From assembly GCF_000697965.2 (NCBI RefSeq), contig NZ_CP015880.1:1116001-1180000 (forward strand): a stretch of 64,000 nt of DNA, given 5' to 3'. The position numbers and the translations under genes were made by a program. Every line of letters begins with the position of its first letter. The stretch's first letter is position 1. Shown here piece after piece: positions 1 through 8,925 of this stretch. The stretch comes from Ensifer adhaerens (GTDB taxonomy: Bacteria; Pseudomonadota; Alphaproteobacteria; Rhizobiales; Rhizobiaceae). Under the pieces are notes generated by a model. That model was not told the DNA's origin. It ran no database searches and saw nothing but the letters and a program-made list of their open reading frames with translations.

Positions 1-1
1 G

Positions 2-1195
2 GATCTCTATGAAGCCGCGGCGTTGAATGCGGCCAACATGGTCGGCGTCGTCATCGGATTCCTGCTCTATCGCCGCTTTTCGCCGGAGCATCGGCACCTG
101 CGCCGGGCGCGCTCGGTCCTTTACATGTTCGCTGCCTCCTCCTTGGCGGCGATGGGCGCCTCGCTCGTCGGAGCGGTCGCGGTTCACCTGTCCTTCGGCA
201 AACCCGTCGCGGACGCATTCGTCGCCTGGCTCACCACCGAGCTGGTCAATTATGTGGTTCTGCTCCCGGTGTTCCTGGCAGCGCCGCTTCCTGAAGACGG
301 TTTGCGATCCCGTGCCACGAGAATGACGGTTTCAACGGCCTCTGCTTCTGCAACCGTCTGGCCGTTCGTCTCCCTGGTCTTGTCCTGCGCTGCGGCGCTC
401 GTCATCGGCGGCCCAGGCGCTTTCGCTTTCCCGGTGCCGGCACTCTTGTGGTGCGCGCTCAGCTATGGCTTGTTCCCGGTGACGATCCTGACGGCGATCG
501 TCTGTGTGTTGACGCAGATTGCCGTTGCCTCCGGCGCCCTGCATCTCGGCGTCAGCGGCGTTGCCGAGGAGACGCTCACCTCCACCCGGCTGGGGACGAC
601 CCTTCTTGCGCTCTGCCCGCTGGCGGTCGCCAGCGTCGATGCCGCACGACGGGCGCTGATTGGGCGCCTGTCCCATGCGGTCGATTATGATTTTCTGACC
701 CAGTGCCTGGCGCGCGCGACCTTCATGGCGCGCGCGGCCGCGCTGATCGCAGCGCCGGTCGCCCGAAAAGGCGGGACGGTGGTAATGATGCTCGACATCG
801 ACCGCTTCAAGGCGATCAATGACACCTATGGTCACGCCGTCGGCGATCAGGTGCTGGTCTCGGTCGCAGGCGCCGTTCGCGGGACGCTGCGTTTTGAGGA
901 TCTCGTCGGTCGGCTTGGCGGCGAAGAGTTTGCCGTTGTGCTGGTTCGGCAATCCCCGACTGATGCGCTCAAGGTCGCCGAGCGACTGCTCGAGGCCGTG
1001 CGCGCGCTCCATATCGATCTGGAGCAGGGCGGAAGGATCGCCGTCACCATCAGCATCGGCGCTGCCGAAGTCATGACCCGCGACACCGGTCTCGACGGCC
1101 TGCTGCTTGCGGCCGACCGCGCGCTCTACCAGGCGAAGGCTGCGGGCCGTGACCGCGTGCAATGCGCTGCCCCGTCGAGCGCTCACGCAACGTAA
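2..1195 (+). CDS. GGDEF-domain diguanylate cyclase, 5' end cut by window
   Basis: The frame is already open at base 2, so the true start lies outside the window. The visible N-terminal half is strongly hydrophobic, with several membrane-spanning stretches resembling an integral-membrane sensor region. The C-terminal half is a GGDEF domain that would make cyclic di-GMP from GTP. It has the active-site motif GGEEF and, five residues before it, an RxxD pair (RFED) that matches the product-inhibition I-site. No EAL domain follows, so this looks like a synthase only. A perfect 15-bp hairpin follows the stop. The signal sensed is unknown. Confidence 0.85.
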   Translation, partial: DLYEAAALNAANMVGVVIGFLLYRRFSPEHRHLRRARSVLYMFAASSLAAMGASLVGAVAVHLSFGKPVADAFVAWLTTELVNYVVLLPVFLAAPLPEDGLRSRATRMTVSTASASATVWPFVSLVLSCAAALVIGGPGAFAFPVPALLWCALSYGLFPVTILTAIVCVLTQIAVASGALHLGVSGVAEETLTSTRLGTTLLALCPLAVASVDAARRALIGRLSHAVDYDFLTQCLARATFMARAAALIAAPVARKGGTVVMMLDIDRFKAINDTYGHAVGDQVLVSVAGAVRGTLRFEDLVGRLGGEEFAVVLVRQSPTDALKVAERLLEAVRALHIDLEQGGRIAVTISIGAAEVMTRDTGLDGLLLAADRALYQAKAAGRDRVQCAAPSSAHAT

Positions 1196-1226
1196 GTCAC
1201 TTTCCGTAAAGTAAAGTGCGCATCTG

Positions 1227-1260
1227 ACGATACCGGGCATGCTGGCATGCCCGGTATCGT
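1227..1260. terminator. Perfect 15-bp hairpin between convergent genes
   Basis: ACGATACCGGGCATG (1227-1241) pairs perfectly with 1246-1260 around a CTGG loop. It lies between the stop of the GGDEF gene and the stop of the yjhX-like gene on the other strand. There is no good T-run on either side, so a bidirectional terminator or 3'-end stabiliser is an inference. Confidence 0.6.
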
Positions 1261-1272
1261 TCGTATTCGCCG

Positions 1273-1527
1273 CTAGCGGTTGTTAAGTTCGGAGCGCACG
1301 AGCTGCAGCCCGCGTTCCGTGATGCGGTAGGGTTTTCCGCCGGACGATGAAATCGCCTTCTTCCGCTTCAATTTGCGGAAAAGTTCGAGGTCGAAGCCGG
1401 GATAGACCCAGCCGTCACGGGTGAAGCACCGGATTTCGGTGATCGCCTTGTCGTCGCGGGTGATTTCGATGCGGCCGCCCTGGGCCAAATGATGAAGAAT
1501 GCGCTGTTCTGCGCGCGAGATGTCCAT
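1273..1527 (-). CDS. yjhX: YjhX-family (TopAI-like) toxin protein
   Basis: This 84-residue protein matches the UPF0386/YjhX family along its whole length: an N-terminal SRAEQRILHHLAQGGRI block, a central CFTRDGW segment, then LFRKLKRKKAI and PYRITERG. In E. coli, YjhX inhibits topoisomerase I and is neutralised by YjhQ, a GNAT-fold antitoxin. No yjhQ-like gene adjoins it here; the neighbours are a convergent GGDEF gene and a DUF1294 gene. Two GNAT genes lie more than 2 kb away on the other strand. A 16-bp dyad lies 20 nt upstream of the start. Toxicity is not shown by sequence. Confidence 0.75.
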   Translation of the reverse strand: MDISRAEQRILHHLAQGGRIEITRDDKAITEIRCFTRDGWVYPGFDLELFRKLKRKKAISSSGGKPYRITERGLQLVRSELNNR

Positions 1528-1547
1528 TGTCTGAATGTTCCGGAATC

Positions 1548-1563
1548 GCGTTCGTTTGAACGC
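1548..1563. promoter_or_regulatory. Dyad upstream of yjhX
   Basis: GCGTTC and GAACGC flank a GTTT centre, 20 nt before the yjhX ATG. It could be an operator for autoregulation or simply a 5'-UTR hairpin. No -10/-35 pair was identified with confidence. Confidence 0.35.
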
Positions 1564-1734
1564 AGGAAAACGTTCCGCAAATTACTGAAGATGCGGGGTG
1601 ACGTTTCCGGCCCGTGCGCGCAATCAAAGCGGATTACGCGGACGGGCTTTACCGGGACTCAGGCGAAGAACGGAACATAAAAACTCCAATAGAACGGTGC
1701 CTTCCTAAAAGGCCGTCGTTCGCGCGTCAAGGTG

Positions 1735-2013
1735 TCATTGCAACGCCAGGGTGCCAATGGCCGCCAGCGCCACTTGCAAGACGATGATCAACGCGAGGCG
1801 CGTGCGAAAGGGTTCCTTACGCGTCTTGTGTCGGAAGATATGGCGCGCCGTCATCGCTCCCGGGCTGCCGCCGAAAAAGGCGAGAGTGAGCAGGGTCCGC
1901 TCGCTGATCCGCCGTCGGCCGGAGCGCGCCGCTTGCTTGTCGTACCAGAACAGCCCGAAGGCCGCCAAGTTGATGAGAATTGCGAACGAGAGCAGGGCAG
2001 GGCCGATGGACAT
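1735..2013 (-). CDS. DUF1294 small membrane protein
   Basis: The 92-residue product has two hydrophobic segments (about residues 5-23 and 73-91). Between them are the conserved YDKQAA, RRRISE and [15 protein letters not shown] blocks of the DUF1294 family. These inner-membrane proteins have no established biochemical role and in other proteins occur fused to a cold-shock domain; no such domain is present here. The gene stands alone on the minus strand between yjhX and the divergent gatB. Family assignment is good; function is unknown. Confidence 0.8.
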   Translation of the reverse strand: MSIGPALLSFAILINLAAFGLFWYDKQAARSGRRRISERTLLTLAFFGGSPGAMTARHIFRHKTRKEPFRTRLALIIVLQVALAAIGTLALQ

Positions 2014-2173
2014 GAGCGAAGTCTTGCCGATAGGCGCTAAACGGTGGTTAAGAGAGGCTCGCCGTCCGCATGAGATTGCATATGGCGCTTCTGATCCAGC
2101 CGAACAACTTGCACCGGCGGACCAATTGTTCTACCGAGAAACCAAGAATTCAGGCTTCAAAGAAGAGCATGAT

Positions 2174-3676
2174 ATGAGCATTGTCGACGTCCGCACCCCC
2201 GATCCGAAACGCTTCATCCCCGGCGCCACTGGCGACTGGGAAGTCATCATCGGCATGGAAGTCCATGCCCAGGTGCTTTCCAATTCGAAGCTGTTCTCGG
2301 GCGCATCGACGGAGTTCGGCAATGCGCCGAATGCGAACGTCTCGCTGGTCGATGCCGCTATGCCCGGCATGCTGCCCGTGATCAACGAGGAATGCGTGAA
2401 GCAGGCGGTACGCACCGGTCTCGGCCTCAAGGCCGCGATCAACAATCGCTCGATCTTCGACCGCAAGAACTATTTCTATCCGGACCTGCCGCAGGGCTAT
2501 CAGATCTCGCAGTTCAAGGATCCGATCGTCGGCGAGGGCAAGATCATCATTTCGGTCGGCCCGGATCGTCAGGGCCAGTTCGAGGATGTCGAGATCGGCA
2601 TCGAGCGCCTGCATCTGGAACAGGATGCCGGAAAGTCGATGCACGACCAGCATCCGTCGATGTCTTATGTCGACCTCAACCGCTCGGGCGTGGCGCTGAT
2701 GGAGATTGTCTCCAAGCCGGACATGCGCTCGTCGGATGAGGCCAAGGCCTACATGACGAAGCTGCGCTCGATCGTGCGCTATCTCGGCACGTGCGACGGC
2801 AACATGGACGAAGGCTCGATGCGCGCCGACGTCAACGTTTCCGTGCGTCGTCCGGGCGAGGGCTTCGGCACGCGCTGCGAAATCAAGAACGTCAACTCGA
2901 TCCGCTTCATCGGCCAGGCGATCGAATACGAGGCACGCCGCCAGATCGGCATTCTTGAGGACGGTGGCAGCATCGACCAGGAGACCCGCCTGTTCGACCC
3001 GAACAAGGGCGAGACCCGCTCGATGCGCTCCAAGGAAGACGCGCACGACTACCGCTACTTCCCGGATCCGGACCTGCTGCCACTGGAGTTCGACGACGCC
3101 TTCGTCGAGGCGCTGAAGGCCGACCTGCCGGAACTGCCCGACGACAAGAAGGAGCGCTTCGTGCGCGACCTCGGCCTCTCGGTCTATGACGCCTCGGTGC
3201 TCGTCTCCGAAAAGTCGATCGCCGATTATTTCGAGGCGGTTGCCGAAGGGCGTGACGGCAAGATTGCCGCCAACTGGGTCATCAACGACCTGCTCGGTGC
3301 CTTGAACAAAGCCGGCAAAGCCATTGAAGAGACTCCGGTTTCCCCGGCACAGCTCGGCGGCATCATCGATCTCATCAAGGCCGAGACCATCTCCGGCAAG
3401 ATCGCCAAGGACCTCTTCGAGATCGTCTGGAACGAGGGCGGCGACCCGGCCGAGATCGTTGAAGCGCGCGGCATGAAGCAGGTGACCGACACCGGCGCCA
3501 TCGAGAAGGCCGTCGACGAGATCATCGCCGCCAACCCGGATCAGGTCGCCAAGGTGCAGGCCAAACCTTCGCTCGCCGGCTGGTTCGTCGGCCAAGTGAT
3601 GAAGGCGACCGGCGGCAAGGCCAATCCGCAGGCCGTACAGGCGCTCGTCAAGGCCAAGCTCGGCATCGAGGAATAA
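2174..3676 (+). CDS. gatB: Asp-tRNA(Asn)/Glu-tRNA(Gln) amidotransferase subunit B
   Basis: GatB is the tRNA-binding and kinase subunit of the GatCAB complex, which converts Glu-tRNA(Gln) to Gln-tRNA(Gln), and Asp-tRNA(Asn) to Asn-tRNA(Asn). The 500-residue product begins with the typical [15 protein letters not shown] segment. It contains the [13 protein letters not shown] and [14 protein letters not shown] blocks and ends in the helical YqeY-like tail. The ATG at 2174 was chosen because the family homology begins about 20 residues later. The frame stays open upstream to 1751, but that part does not resemble GatB. gatC and gatA are not in the window. A GNAT gene follows after 2 nt. Confidence 0.97.
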   Translation: MSIVDVRTPDPKRFIPGATGDWEVIIGMEVHAQVLSNSKLFSGASTEFGNAPNANVSLVDAAMPGMLPVINEECVKQAVRTGLGLKAAINNRSIFDRKNYFYPDLPQGYQISQFKDPIVGEGKIIISVGPDRQGQFEDVEIGIERLHLEQDAGKSMHDQHPSMSYVDLNRSGVALMEIVSKPDMRSSDEAKAYMTKLRSIVRYLGTCDGNMDEGSMRADVNVSVRRPGEGFGTRCEIKNVNSIRFIGQAIEYEARRQIGILEDGGSIDQETRLFDPNKGETRSMRSKEDAHDYRYFPDPDLLPLEFDDAFVEALKADLPELPDDKKERFVRDLGLSVYDASVLVSEKSIADYFEAVAEGRDGKIAANWVINDLLGALNKAGKAIEETPVSPAQLGGIIDLIKAETISGKIAKDLFEIVWNEGGDPAEIVEARGMKQVTDTGAIEKAVDEIIAANPDQVAKVQAKPSLAGWFVGQVMKATGGKANPQAVQALVKAKLGIEE

Positions 3677-3678
3677 CG

Positions 3679-4173
3679 ATGTTCTTCGTGCGCACGGCAA
3701 GCGAGCGCGACCTGGAGAAGGTTCGCGCTCTGCTGATCGAAACGTGGCACGCGACCTATGACACTTTCTACGGTGTCGAGAAGGTCAACGAACTCACGGA
3801 GCGCTGGCATTCGCTGCCGGCGCTCAAAGCCCGGCTCGCGCGCAAGAACGCCGAGTTTCTTGTTGCCGACGATGGAAGGCAGCTGGGCGGCATGGGCTAT
3901 GCGGCGATGTCCGACACGCAAGCCAAGACGGTGGTGCTGCACCAGCTCTATGTCCTTCCGAAGTTCCAGCGCCAGGGCGTCGGTCGCGATATCTTCGCCG
4001 AACTCGAAACCTGCTTCCCGGACGCCGAGCGCATGCGCGTCGAGGTCGAGCCGCAGAACCTGCACGCGCTCACCTTCTATCGCGCGCACGGCTTTGCCGA
4101 AGTGGGCGAGACCCCGGTTGACGACCCGTCCGGTCTGCCGGCCATCGCTCTGGAAAAGCCGCTTCTCGGCTAG
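3679..4173 (+). CDS. GNAT-family N-acetyltransferase
   Basis: This 164-residue protein has the GNAT fold pattern: an N-terminal RTASERDLEKVRALL block, and the acetyl-CoA pyrophosphate loop QRQGVGRDIFAEL within the typical LYVLPKFQRQGVG context. A C-terminal NLHALTFYRAHGFAEVGE block closes the domain. It starts 2 nt after the gatB stop, so it is probably co-transcribed. The acceptor substrate cannot be told; protein N-termini or small amines are both possible. Confidence 0.88.
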   Translation: MFFVRTASERDLEKVRALLIETWHATYDTFYGVEKVNELTERWHSLPALKARLARKNAEFLVADDGRQLGGMGYAAMSDTQAKTVVLHQLYVLPKFQRQGVGRDIFAELETCFPDAERMRVEVEPQNLHALTFYRAHGFAEVGETPVDDPSGLPAIALEKPLLG

Positions 4174-4299
4174 GCGATCCGTCCGATTGCCTGAAGTTTC
4201 GCATGCCTGTGGATAAGCTTGAGAGGCACGGCTCTGTCATCGCGCCGTTACCTCCGGGTGTTTGATCCGCGGGCGATGAACGATGTGAGCGGGGAAACC

Positions 4300-4767
4300 A
4301 TGGACGCGACCGAACTCTTGATCCGCAAGGCCGAGCGTAAGGACCTCGAAGCGATCGTCGCGCTCTTCGCCAATGATCCGCTCGGCGGCCACGGCGACAC
4401 GACCGACCCCGAGGCCTTCGCGGACTACGCCGCTGCCTTCGACCGGATTGAAGCCTCGACGCTGCAGACGCTCTTTGTCGCGGTTCTTGAAGGGCAGGTC
4501 GTCGGTACTTTTCAAACCGCGCTGCACACGTCTCTGTCGGGGCGTGGAAGCTCCAGCCTGATCGTCGAAGCGGTCCAGACGCGTGCGGACATGCGCGGCC
4601 GTGGGATCGGTGAGCGCATGATGCGCCATGCGATCGGCGAGGCGCGGGAGAAGCGCGCAAAGAAGGTAAGGCTCACGTCCAACGCCGTGCGCACCGATGC
4701 GCATCGGTTCTACGAGCGTCTCGGCTTTGCGCGCAGCCACTTCGGCTTTCAGCTGCCGTTGAAATGA
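4300..4767 (+). CDS. GNAT-family N-acetyltransferase
   Basis: The product has 155 residues from the ATG at 4300. That start was chosen because the GNAT homology (LLIRKAERKDLEAIVALF) starts five residues in; ATG 4276 in frame is an alternative. The coenzyme A loop is RGRGIGERMM, and the C-terminal TDAHRFYERLGFARS is characteristic. It is a second GNAT of the same orientation, 126 nt after the first, but the two are only distantly similar, so this is not a recent tandem copy. Substrate unknown. Confidence 0.85.
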   Translation: MDATELLIRKAERKDLEAIVALFANDPLGGHGDTTDPEAFADYAAAFDRIEASTLQTLFVAVLEGQVVGTFQTALHTSLSGRGSSSLIVEAVQTRADMRGRGIGERMMRHAIGEAREKRAKKVRLTSNAVRTDAHRFYERLGFARSHFGFQLPLK

Positions 4768-4875
4768 CCGCCTCCGCCTCGGAATCACTGGACAAGCCCT
4801 GAGCGGCGGGGCATAAGCGGGAACATTGTTTTGGTATCTGGCCGCCTTCCCAACGGCCGGTCAAGGACGGCATCC

Positions 4876-5271
4876 ATGAAGCTCCTGCTGCAGATTTTCA
4901 CCTGGTGGAACGAACAGACGATCGGAACGCGCTTTCACACCTGGCGCCACGGTCAACGGGTCGGTCAAGACGAGCTCGGTAATGTCTACTACCAGGGCGG
5001 CAAGGACTCCGAAGGCCGCACCCGCCGCTGGGTGATCTACAACGGCTACGCCGAAGCCTCCGCCATTCCGGCCGGCTGGCACGGCTGGATGCATCACCGG
5101 ACCGACGTTTCTCCGGCTGATGAAAAGTACACGCCGCGCGAATGGCAGAAGGCGCACCGCGTCAATCCGACCGGAACGGCCAACGCCTACCGCCCGCAAG
5201 GCTCGATTGCCGCCACCGGCAAGCGTCCCCGCGTGACCGGCGACTACGACGCCTGGACGCCCGGCTCCTGA
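4876..5271 (+). CDS. NADH:ubiquinone oxidoreductase NDUFA12-like subunit
   Basis: The 131-residue protein resembles mitochondrial NDUFA12 (B17.2), an accessory subunit on the matrix arm of complex I that alphaproteobacteria retain. Visible signatures are FTWWNEQTIGTRFHTW, then GNVYYQ, RRWVIYNG, and the WHGWMHHRTDVSP segment. The ATG at 4876 gives the canonical N-terminus MKLLLQIFTWW. The gene is remote from the nuo operon and is followed by a DUF2155 gene, an arrangement I recall as conserved in rhizobia. Confidence 0.9.
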   Translation: MKLLLQIFTWWNEQTIGTRFHTWRHGQRVGQDELGNVYYQGGKDSEGRTRRWVIYNGYAEASAIPAGWHGWMHHRTDVSPADEKYTPREWQKAHRVNPTGTANAYRPQGSIAATGKRPRVTGDYDAWTPGS

Positions 5272-5396
5272 ACAATCTGTTCTCAGTGACGACGACGGAC
5301 CGCGGAATGGGTTCCTCGATCATGGCGCGGCCACAATTGATGGTTAGCGCCTGAAATCCATCGATGACGAACAGGATACGCGGGAGACAGGCGACT

Positions 5397-5849
5397 ATGG
5401 CAGGTTCTGATCTGCGCAAGGCAATCGGCCAAGGAACGCGGCGTTTGGGCTTGTCCCTGCTTGCCGCCTTGCCGCTGGTCGCATCTGCGGAAGCGGTTGA
5501 CGCAGCCCGCCTTTCCAACGCCGTCGCCGTGTTCTCCGGCATCGACAAGATCACCGGCCGCATCACTACTTTCGACGTCTACATCGGCGAGACCGTGCAG
5601 TTCGGCGCCCTTCAGGTCACGCCGCGCGTCTGCTACAGCCGTGACGACACGGAAGCGCAGAAGATCACGACCTTCGTCGAGGTCGAGGAAATCACACTCG
5701 ACCGCAAGATCCGCCGCATCTTCACCGGCTGGATGTTTGCCGATAGCCCCGGTCTGAACGCCGTCGAGCATCCGGTCTATGACGTCTGGCTGCAGTCCTG
5801 CAAGGCGACCTCGGACCTGCCGCCGCCGGACACCGCGCAGAAGCGCTGA
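5397..5849 (+). CDS. DUF2155 exported protein
   Basis: From the ATG at 5397 the product is 150 residues, starting with a basic, hydrophobic signal peptide (cut probably after an ALA or SAEA site near residue 32). The DUF2155 core contains AVFSGIDKITGRITTFDVYIGE, then RVCYSR, and ends with GLNAVEHPVYDVWLQSC. Two cysteines could form a periplasmic disulfide. A GGGAG-like ribosome site lies about 10 nt before 5397; an upstream ATG at 5364 lacks one. Function is unknown. The gene converges on aat. Confidence 0.82.
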   Translation: MAGSDLRKAIGQGTRRLGLSLLAALPLVASAEAVDAARLSNAVAVFSGIDKITGRITTFDVYIGETVQFGALQVTPRVCYSRDDTEAQKITTFVEVEEITLDRKIRRIFTGWMFADSPGLNAVEHPVYDVWLQSCKATSDLPPPDTAQKR

Positions 5850-5886
5850 GCGGCGGCGTATTCCCATTCTTTGAGATTTGGCTTGG

Positions 5887-6501
5887 TTAGAAGGCGAGGT
5901 CGGGCGACGACATCGCGTTCGCCAGAAGCACTTCGTATTCCGCCTTTGGCACGTCGATGGCACCAAACGACTTCAGGTGCTCGGTGGTGAACTGTGTATC
6001 GAGCAGTTCGAAGCCACGCGCCTTCAGTCGCTCGACCAGATGGACGAGGCAGATCTTCGAGGCGTCGGTGCGTCTGGAAAACATGCTTTCGCCGAAGAAG
6101 GCCGAGCCGAGCGAAACGCCGTAAAGTCCGCCAACCAGTTGGTCGCCTTCCCACGCCTCGACGCTGTGGGCATAGCCCATCGTATGCAGCGTCGCGTAGA
6201 GCGTGCGGATCTTGTTGTTGATCCAGGTGGTTGGCCGGTCGGGAGCAGGGGCAGCGCAGCCGTCCATGACCGCTTCGAACGCGGTGTTGAAGCGGATGTC
6301 GAAGGGCTTTCGGCGGATGGTTTTGGCGAGGCTGCGAGAGGTGTGGAAGCCTGCGAGCGGGATCACCCCGCGAATTTCCGGCTCGACCCAGAAGATTTCC
6401 GGGTCGTCAGCCGAATCGGCCATCGGGAAGAGGCCGATCGAATAGGCGCGCAGCAGCATGTCCGGCGTAATATCGGGCTGCTTGCTGCGCGTCCCCTTCA
6501 A
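5887..6501 (-). CDS. aat: Leucyl/phenylalanyl-tRNA-protein transferase
   Basis: Aat moves Leu or Phe from tRNA to proteins with N-terminal Arg or Lys, marking them for ClpS/ClpAP degradation (N-end rule). Family blocks are [39 protein letters not shown] and [14 protein letters not shown] assign a TTG start at 6501, eight bases after a good AAGGA site and 10 nt past the accC stop. It gives 204 residues with the expected N-terminal length. Longer readings (to 6573) overlap accC and lack homology. It is the last gene of the accB-accC-aat group. Confidence 0.93.
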   Translation of the reverse strand: MKGTRSKQPDITPDMLLRAYSIGLFPMADSADDPEIFWVEPEIRGVIPLAGFHTSRSLAKTIRRKPFDIRFNTAFEAVMDGCAAPAPDRPTTWINNKIRTLYATLHTMGYAHSVEAWEGDQLVGGLYGVSLGSAFFGESMFSRRTDASKICLVHLVERLKARGFELLDTQFTTEHLKSFGAIDVPKAEYEVLLANAMSSPDLAF

Positions 6502-6511
6502 TGTCAGGTCC

Positions 6512-7855
6512 TTACTCGGACGTGGCGGCCAGATGCTTCTCCAGCCAGTGGATATCGTAGTCGCCGTTGGCAATGTCCTGATTATTGATCAGGTCCTGGA
6601 ACAGCGGAAGCGTCGTCTTGATGCCGTCGATGACAAATTCGTCAAGCACGCGGCGCAGACGCATCATGCATTCGACGCGGGTACGGCCGTGCACGATCAG
6701 CTTGCCGATCAGGCTGTCGTAGTAAGGCGGGATCCGGTAGCCCTGATAGGCACCCGAGTCGACGCGCACGCCAAGACCGCCCGGCGCATGGAAATGCGTG
6801 ATCGTGCCCGGGGATGGGACGAAGGTGCGCGGGTCTTCGGCATTGATGCGGCACTCGATCGCGTGGCCGGAGAACACGATGTCTTCCTGCCGGACCGAGA
6901 GGCCACCGCCGGAGGCGACGCGGATCTGCTCGTGCACCAGGTCGATGCCGGTGATCGCCTCGGTGATCGGATGCTCGACCTGAAGACGGGTGTTCATTTC
7001 GATGAAATAGAACTCGCCGTTTTCGTAGAGGAATTCGATCGTGCCGGCGCCGCGATACTTCAGCTTCTTCATGGCGTCGGCGCAGACCTGACCGATCTTC
7101 ATGCGCTGGTCGACGTTGAGCGCCGGGGAGTTTGCCTCTTCCCAGACCTTCTGGTGACGACGCTGCAGCGAGCAATCGCGTTCACCGAGATGCACCGCAT
7201 TGCCGGCGCCGTCGCCGACGATCTGGATTTCGATGTGGCGCGGCTTGGAGAGGTACTTCTCCATGTAGACGGCGTCGTTGCCGAAAGCGGCAAGCGCTTC
7301 GGTGCGGGCCGTCGCAACGGCTTCCTCGAGGTCAGCCTCGCTGCGGGCGACCTTCATGCCGCGGCCGCCGCCGCCGGCGGTCGCCTTGATCAGGACCGGG
7401 AAACCGATCTTGCGGGCGACTTCGAGGGCGTTTTCCGGCTTTACTTCGCCGTCGGAGCCCGGAACGACCGGGATGCCAAGTTCCTGCGCCGTTTGCTTGG
7501 CGGTGATCTTGTCACCCATGATGCGGATGTGTTCCGCCGTCGGGCCGATGAAGGTGATGTCGTGCGCTTCAAGGATTTCGGCGAACTTGGCGTTTTCCGA
7601 CAGGAAGCCGTAGCCTGGATGCACAGCGTCGGCACCGGTGATTTCGCAGGCGGCGACGATCTGGTGAATGTTCAGATAGCTATCGCGCGAGGGCGGCGGG
7701 CCGATGCAAACGCTCTCGTCGGCGAGGCGCACATGCATGGCGTCGGCGTCGGCCGTGGAATGAACGGCGACCGTGGCGATGCCGAGTTCCTTGCAGGCAC
7801 GAAGCACGCGAAGGGCGATTTCGCCGCGATTGGCAATGAGAATTTTCGAGATCAT
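6512..7855 (-). CDS. accC: Biotin carboxylase subunit of acetyl-CoA carboxylase
   Basis: AccC carboxylates the biotin on AccB with bicarbonate and ATP, the first half-reaction of fatty-acid synthesis. The 447 residues show the N-terminal domain start [18 protein letters not shown], the ATP-grasp glycine loop [10 protein letters not shown], the [15 protein letters not shown] segment, and the [14 protein letters not shown] catalytic block. Length is normal for the family. It lies 12 nt after accB and just before aat, so the three probably form one transcript. The other two ACC subunits (accA, accD) are not in the window. Confidence 0.97.
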   Translation of the reverse strand: MISKILIANRGEIALRVLRACKELGIATVAVHSTADADAMHVRLADESVCIGPPPSRDSYLNIHQIVAACEITGADAVHPGYGFLSENAKFAEILEAHDITFIGPTAEHIRIMGDKITAKQTAQELGIPVVPGSDGEVKPENALEVARKIGFPVLIKATAGGGGRGMKVARSEADLEEAVATARTEALAAFGNDAVYMEKYLSKPRHIEIQIVGDGAGNAVHLGERDCSLQRRHQKVWEEANSPALNVDQRMKIGQVCADAMKKLKYRGAGTIEFLYENGEFYFIEMNTRLQVEHPITEAITGIDLVHEQIRVASGGGLSVRQEDIVFSGHAIECRINAEDPRTFVPSPGTITHFHAPGGLGVRVDSGAYQGYRIPPYYDSLIGKLIVHGRTRVECMMRLRRVLDEFVIDGIKTTLPLFQDLINNQDIANGDYDIHWLEKHLAATSE

Positions 7856-7867
7856 CGCCGCGCCGCC

Positions 7868-8347
7868 TTATTCGATTACGATCAGCGGTTCGCCATATTC
7901 GACGGGGGCTGCGTCCTGGACGAAGATTTCGGTGACCTTGCCCGAGCGCGGAGCCGGGATCTGGTTCATTGTCTTCATCGCTTCGATGATGAGGATCGTC
8001 TGGCCTTCCTTGACCGTGGCGCCGACTTCAACGAAGGGGCGGGCTCCCGGTGCGGGAGACAGATAGGCAGTGCCGACCATCGGTGCGGTCACGGCATTCT
8101 TCGATGCACGGGCGCTCTCGGCGGCAGGAGCAGCAACGGCGTTTGCAGGAGCGGCCACTGCGGCGGGCATCTGGTAAGCCGGCATCTGCGGCATGGCCAT
8201 CGGCATGGCAACCGGCGTGCCGTTGCGCGAAACGCGAATGCGCAGGTCGTCCTGCTCGACTTCGATCTCGGTCAGATCGGTATCCTTGAGAATGTTGGCG
8301 AGATCGCGGATCAGCGCCTGGTCGATACCTGGTTTCTTGTCAGCCAT
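7868..8347 (-). CDS. accB: Biotin carboxyl carrier protein of acetyl-CoA carboxylase
   Basis: This 159-residue protein has an N-terminal dimer/assembly helix, an Ala/Pro/Met-rich linker (about residues 45-90), and a C-terminal biotinyl domain. The biotin-accepting lysine lies in EAMKTMNQI. The residue after that lysine is Thr, where E. coli AccB has Met. The protein carries carboxyl-biotin between AccC and the AccA/AccD carboxyltransferase. It directly precedes accC and follows aroQ by 25 nt, which suggests a shared transcript. Confidence 0.96.
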   Translation of the reverse strand: MADKKPGIDQALIRDLANILKDTDLTEIEVEQDDLRIRVSRNGTPVAMPMAMPQMPAYQMPAAVAAPANAVAAPAAESARASKNAVTAPMVGTAYLSPAPGARPFVEVGATVKEGQTILIIEAMKTMNQIPAPRSGKVTEIFVQDAAPVEYGEPLIVIE

Positions 8348-8372
8348 GGAATATGAGCCTCTTGTGTTCTTT

Positions 8373-8819
8373 TTATTTCGACGGATTTGTCAGGTTCTTT
8401 AGCGCATGCAGCGCAAGAATGTAACTCTGGGCGCCGAAGCCGCAGATGACGCCCTTGACGGCGGGTGCGATCATCGACTTGTGGCGGAACTCCTCACGCG
8501 CATGGATGTTCGAGAGGTGCAGTTCGACGACCGGAATGCCGATGGCGCGGATGGCATCGTGAAGCGCGATCGACGTGTGGCCATAGGCGGCCGGGTTGAT
8601 TGCCACGCCCGCGGCGACGTTGCCGGCCTCGTGCAGCCAATCGACCAGCATTCCCTCATGGTTCGACTGGCGGAAATCGACGTCGAATCCGAGCGCCTTG
8701 CCTTCTGCCTTGCACATGGCCTCGATGTCGGCCAGCGTCTGGCCGCCATAAATACCCGGCTCGCGCTTGCCCAGCGCATTCAGGTTGGGGCCGTTCAGCA
8801 CGAAAATGGTCGATGGCAT
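8373..8819 (-). CDS. aroQ: 3-dehydroquinate dehydratase, type II
   Basis: AroQ removes water from 3-dehydroquinate in the shikimate pathway. The 148-residue product begins IFVLNGPNLNALGKREPGIYGG, which contains the flexible-loop arginine and the catalytic tyrosine (Tyr24). Further on are NHEG, INPAAYGHTSIALHDAI and ELHLSNIHAREEFRHKS, which carry active-site histidines. The ATG at 8819 gives the family N-terminus; an in-frame ATG seven codons upstream adds nothing recognisable. It is upstream of accB-accC, an order common in rhizobia and pseudomonads. Confidence 0.95.
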   Translation of the reverse strand: MPSTIFVLNGPNLNALGKREPGIYGGQTLADIEAMCKAEGKALGFDVDFRQSNHEGMLVDWLHEAGNVAAGVAINPAAYGHTSIALHDAIRAIGIPVVELHLSNIHAREEFRHKSMIAPAVKGVICGFGAQSYILALHALKNLTNPSK

Positions 8820-8864
8820 AAGGGATTCCGGTCCGGTCATGGAGGGTTACCTATAGACTGATGG

Positions 8865-8899
8865 TCCCGCGAGGAAAAGCCCTTTGGGCCCTAGCGGGA
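8865..8899 (-). terminator. Possible terminator after the dsbA-like gene
   Basis: Read on the minus strand, an outer TCCCGC/GCGGGA pair encloses GCCC-AAA-GGGC followed by TTTT. It lies in the 106-nt gap between the thiol oxidoreductase stop and the aroQ start. The stem is short, so it may be weak. Confidence 0.4.
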
Positions 8900-8925
8900 T
8901 TTGTCCACAGTCATGGGAAGGTTTG

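Noticed and set aside
6458..8356. Long plus-strand open frame opposite accC-accB
   Set aside because: It spans two genes and their spacer in antisense and resembles no protein.
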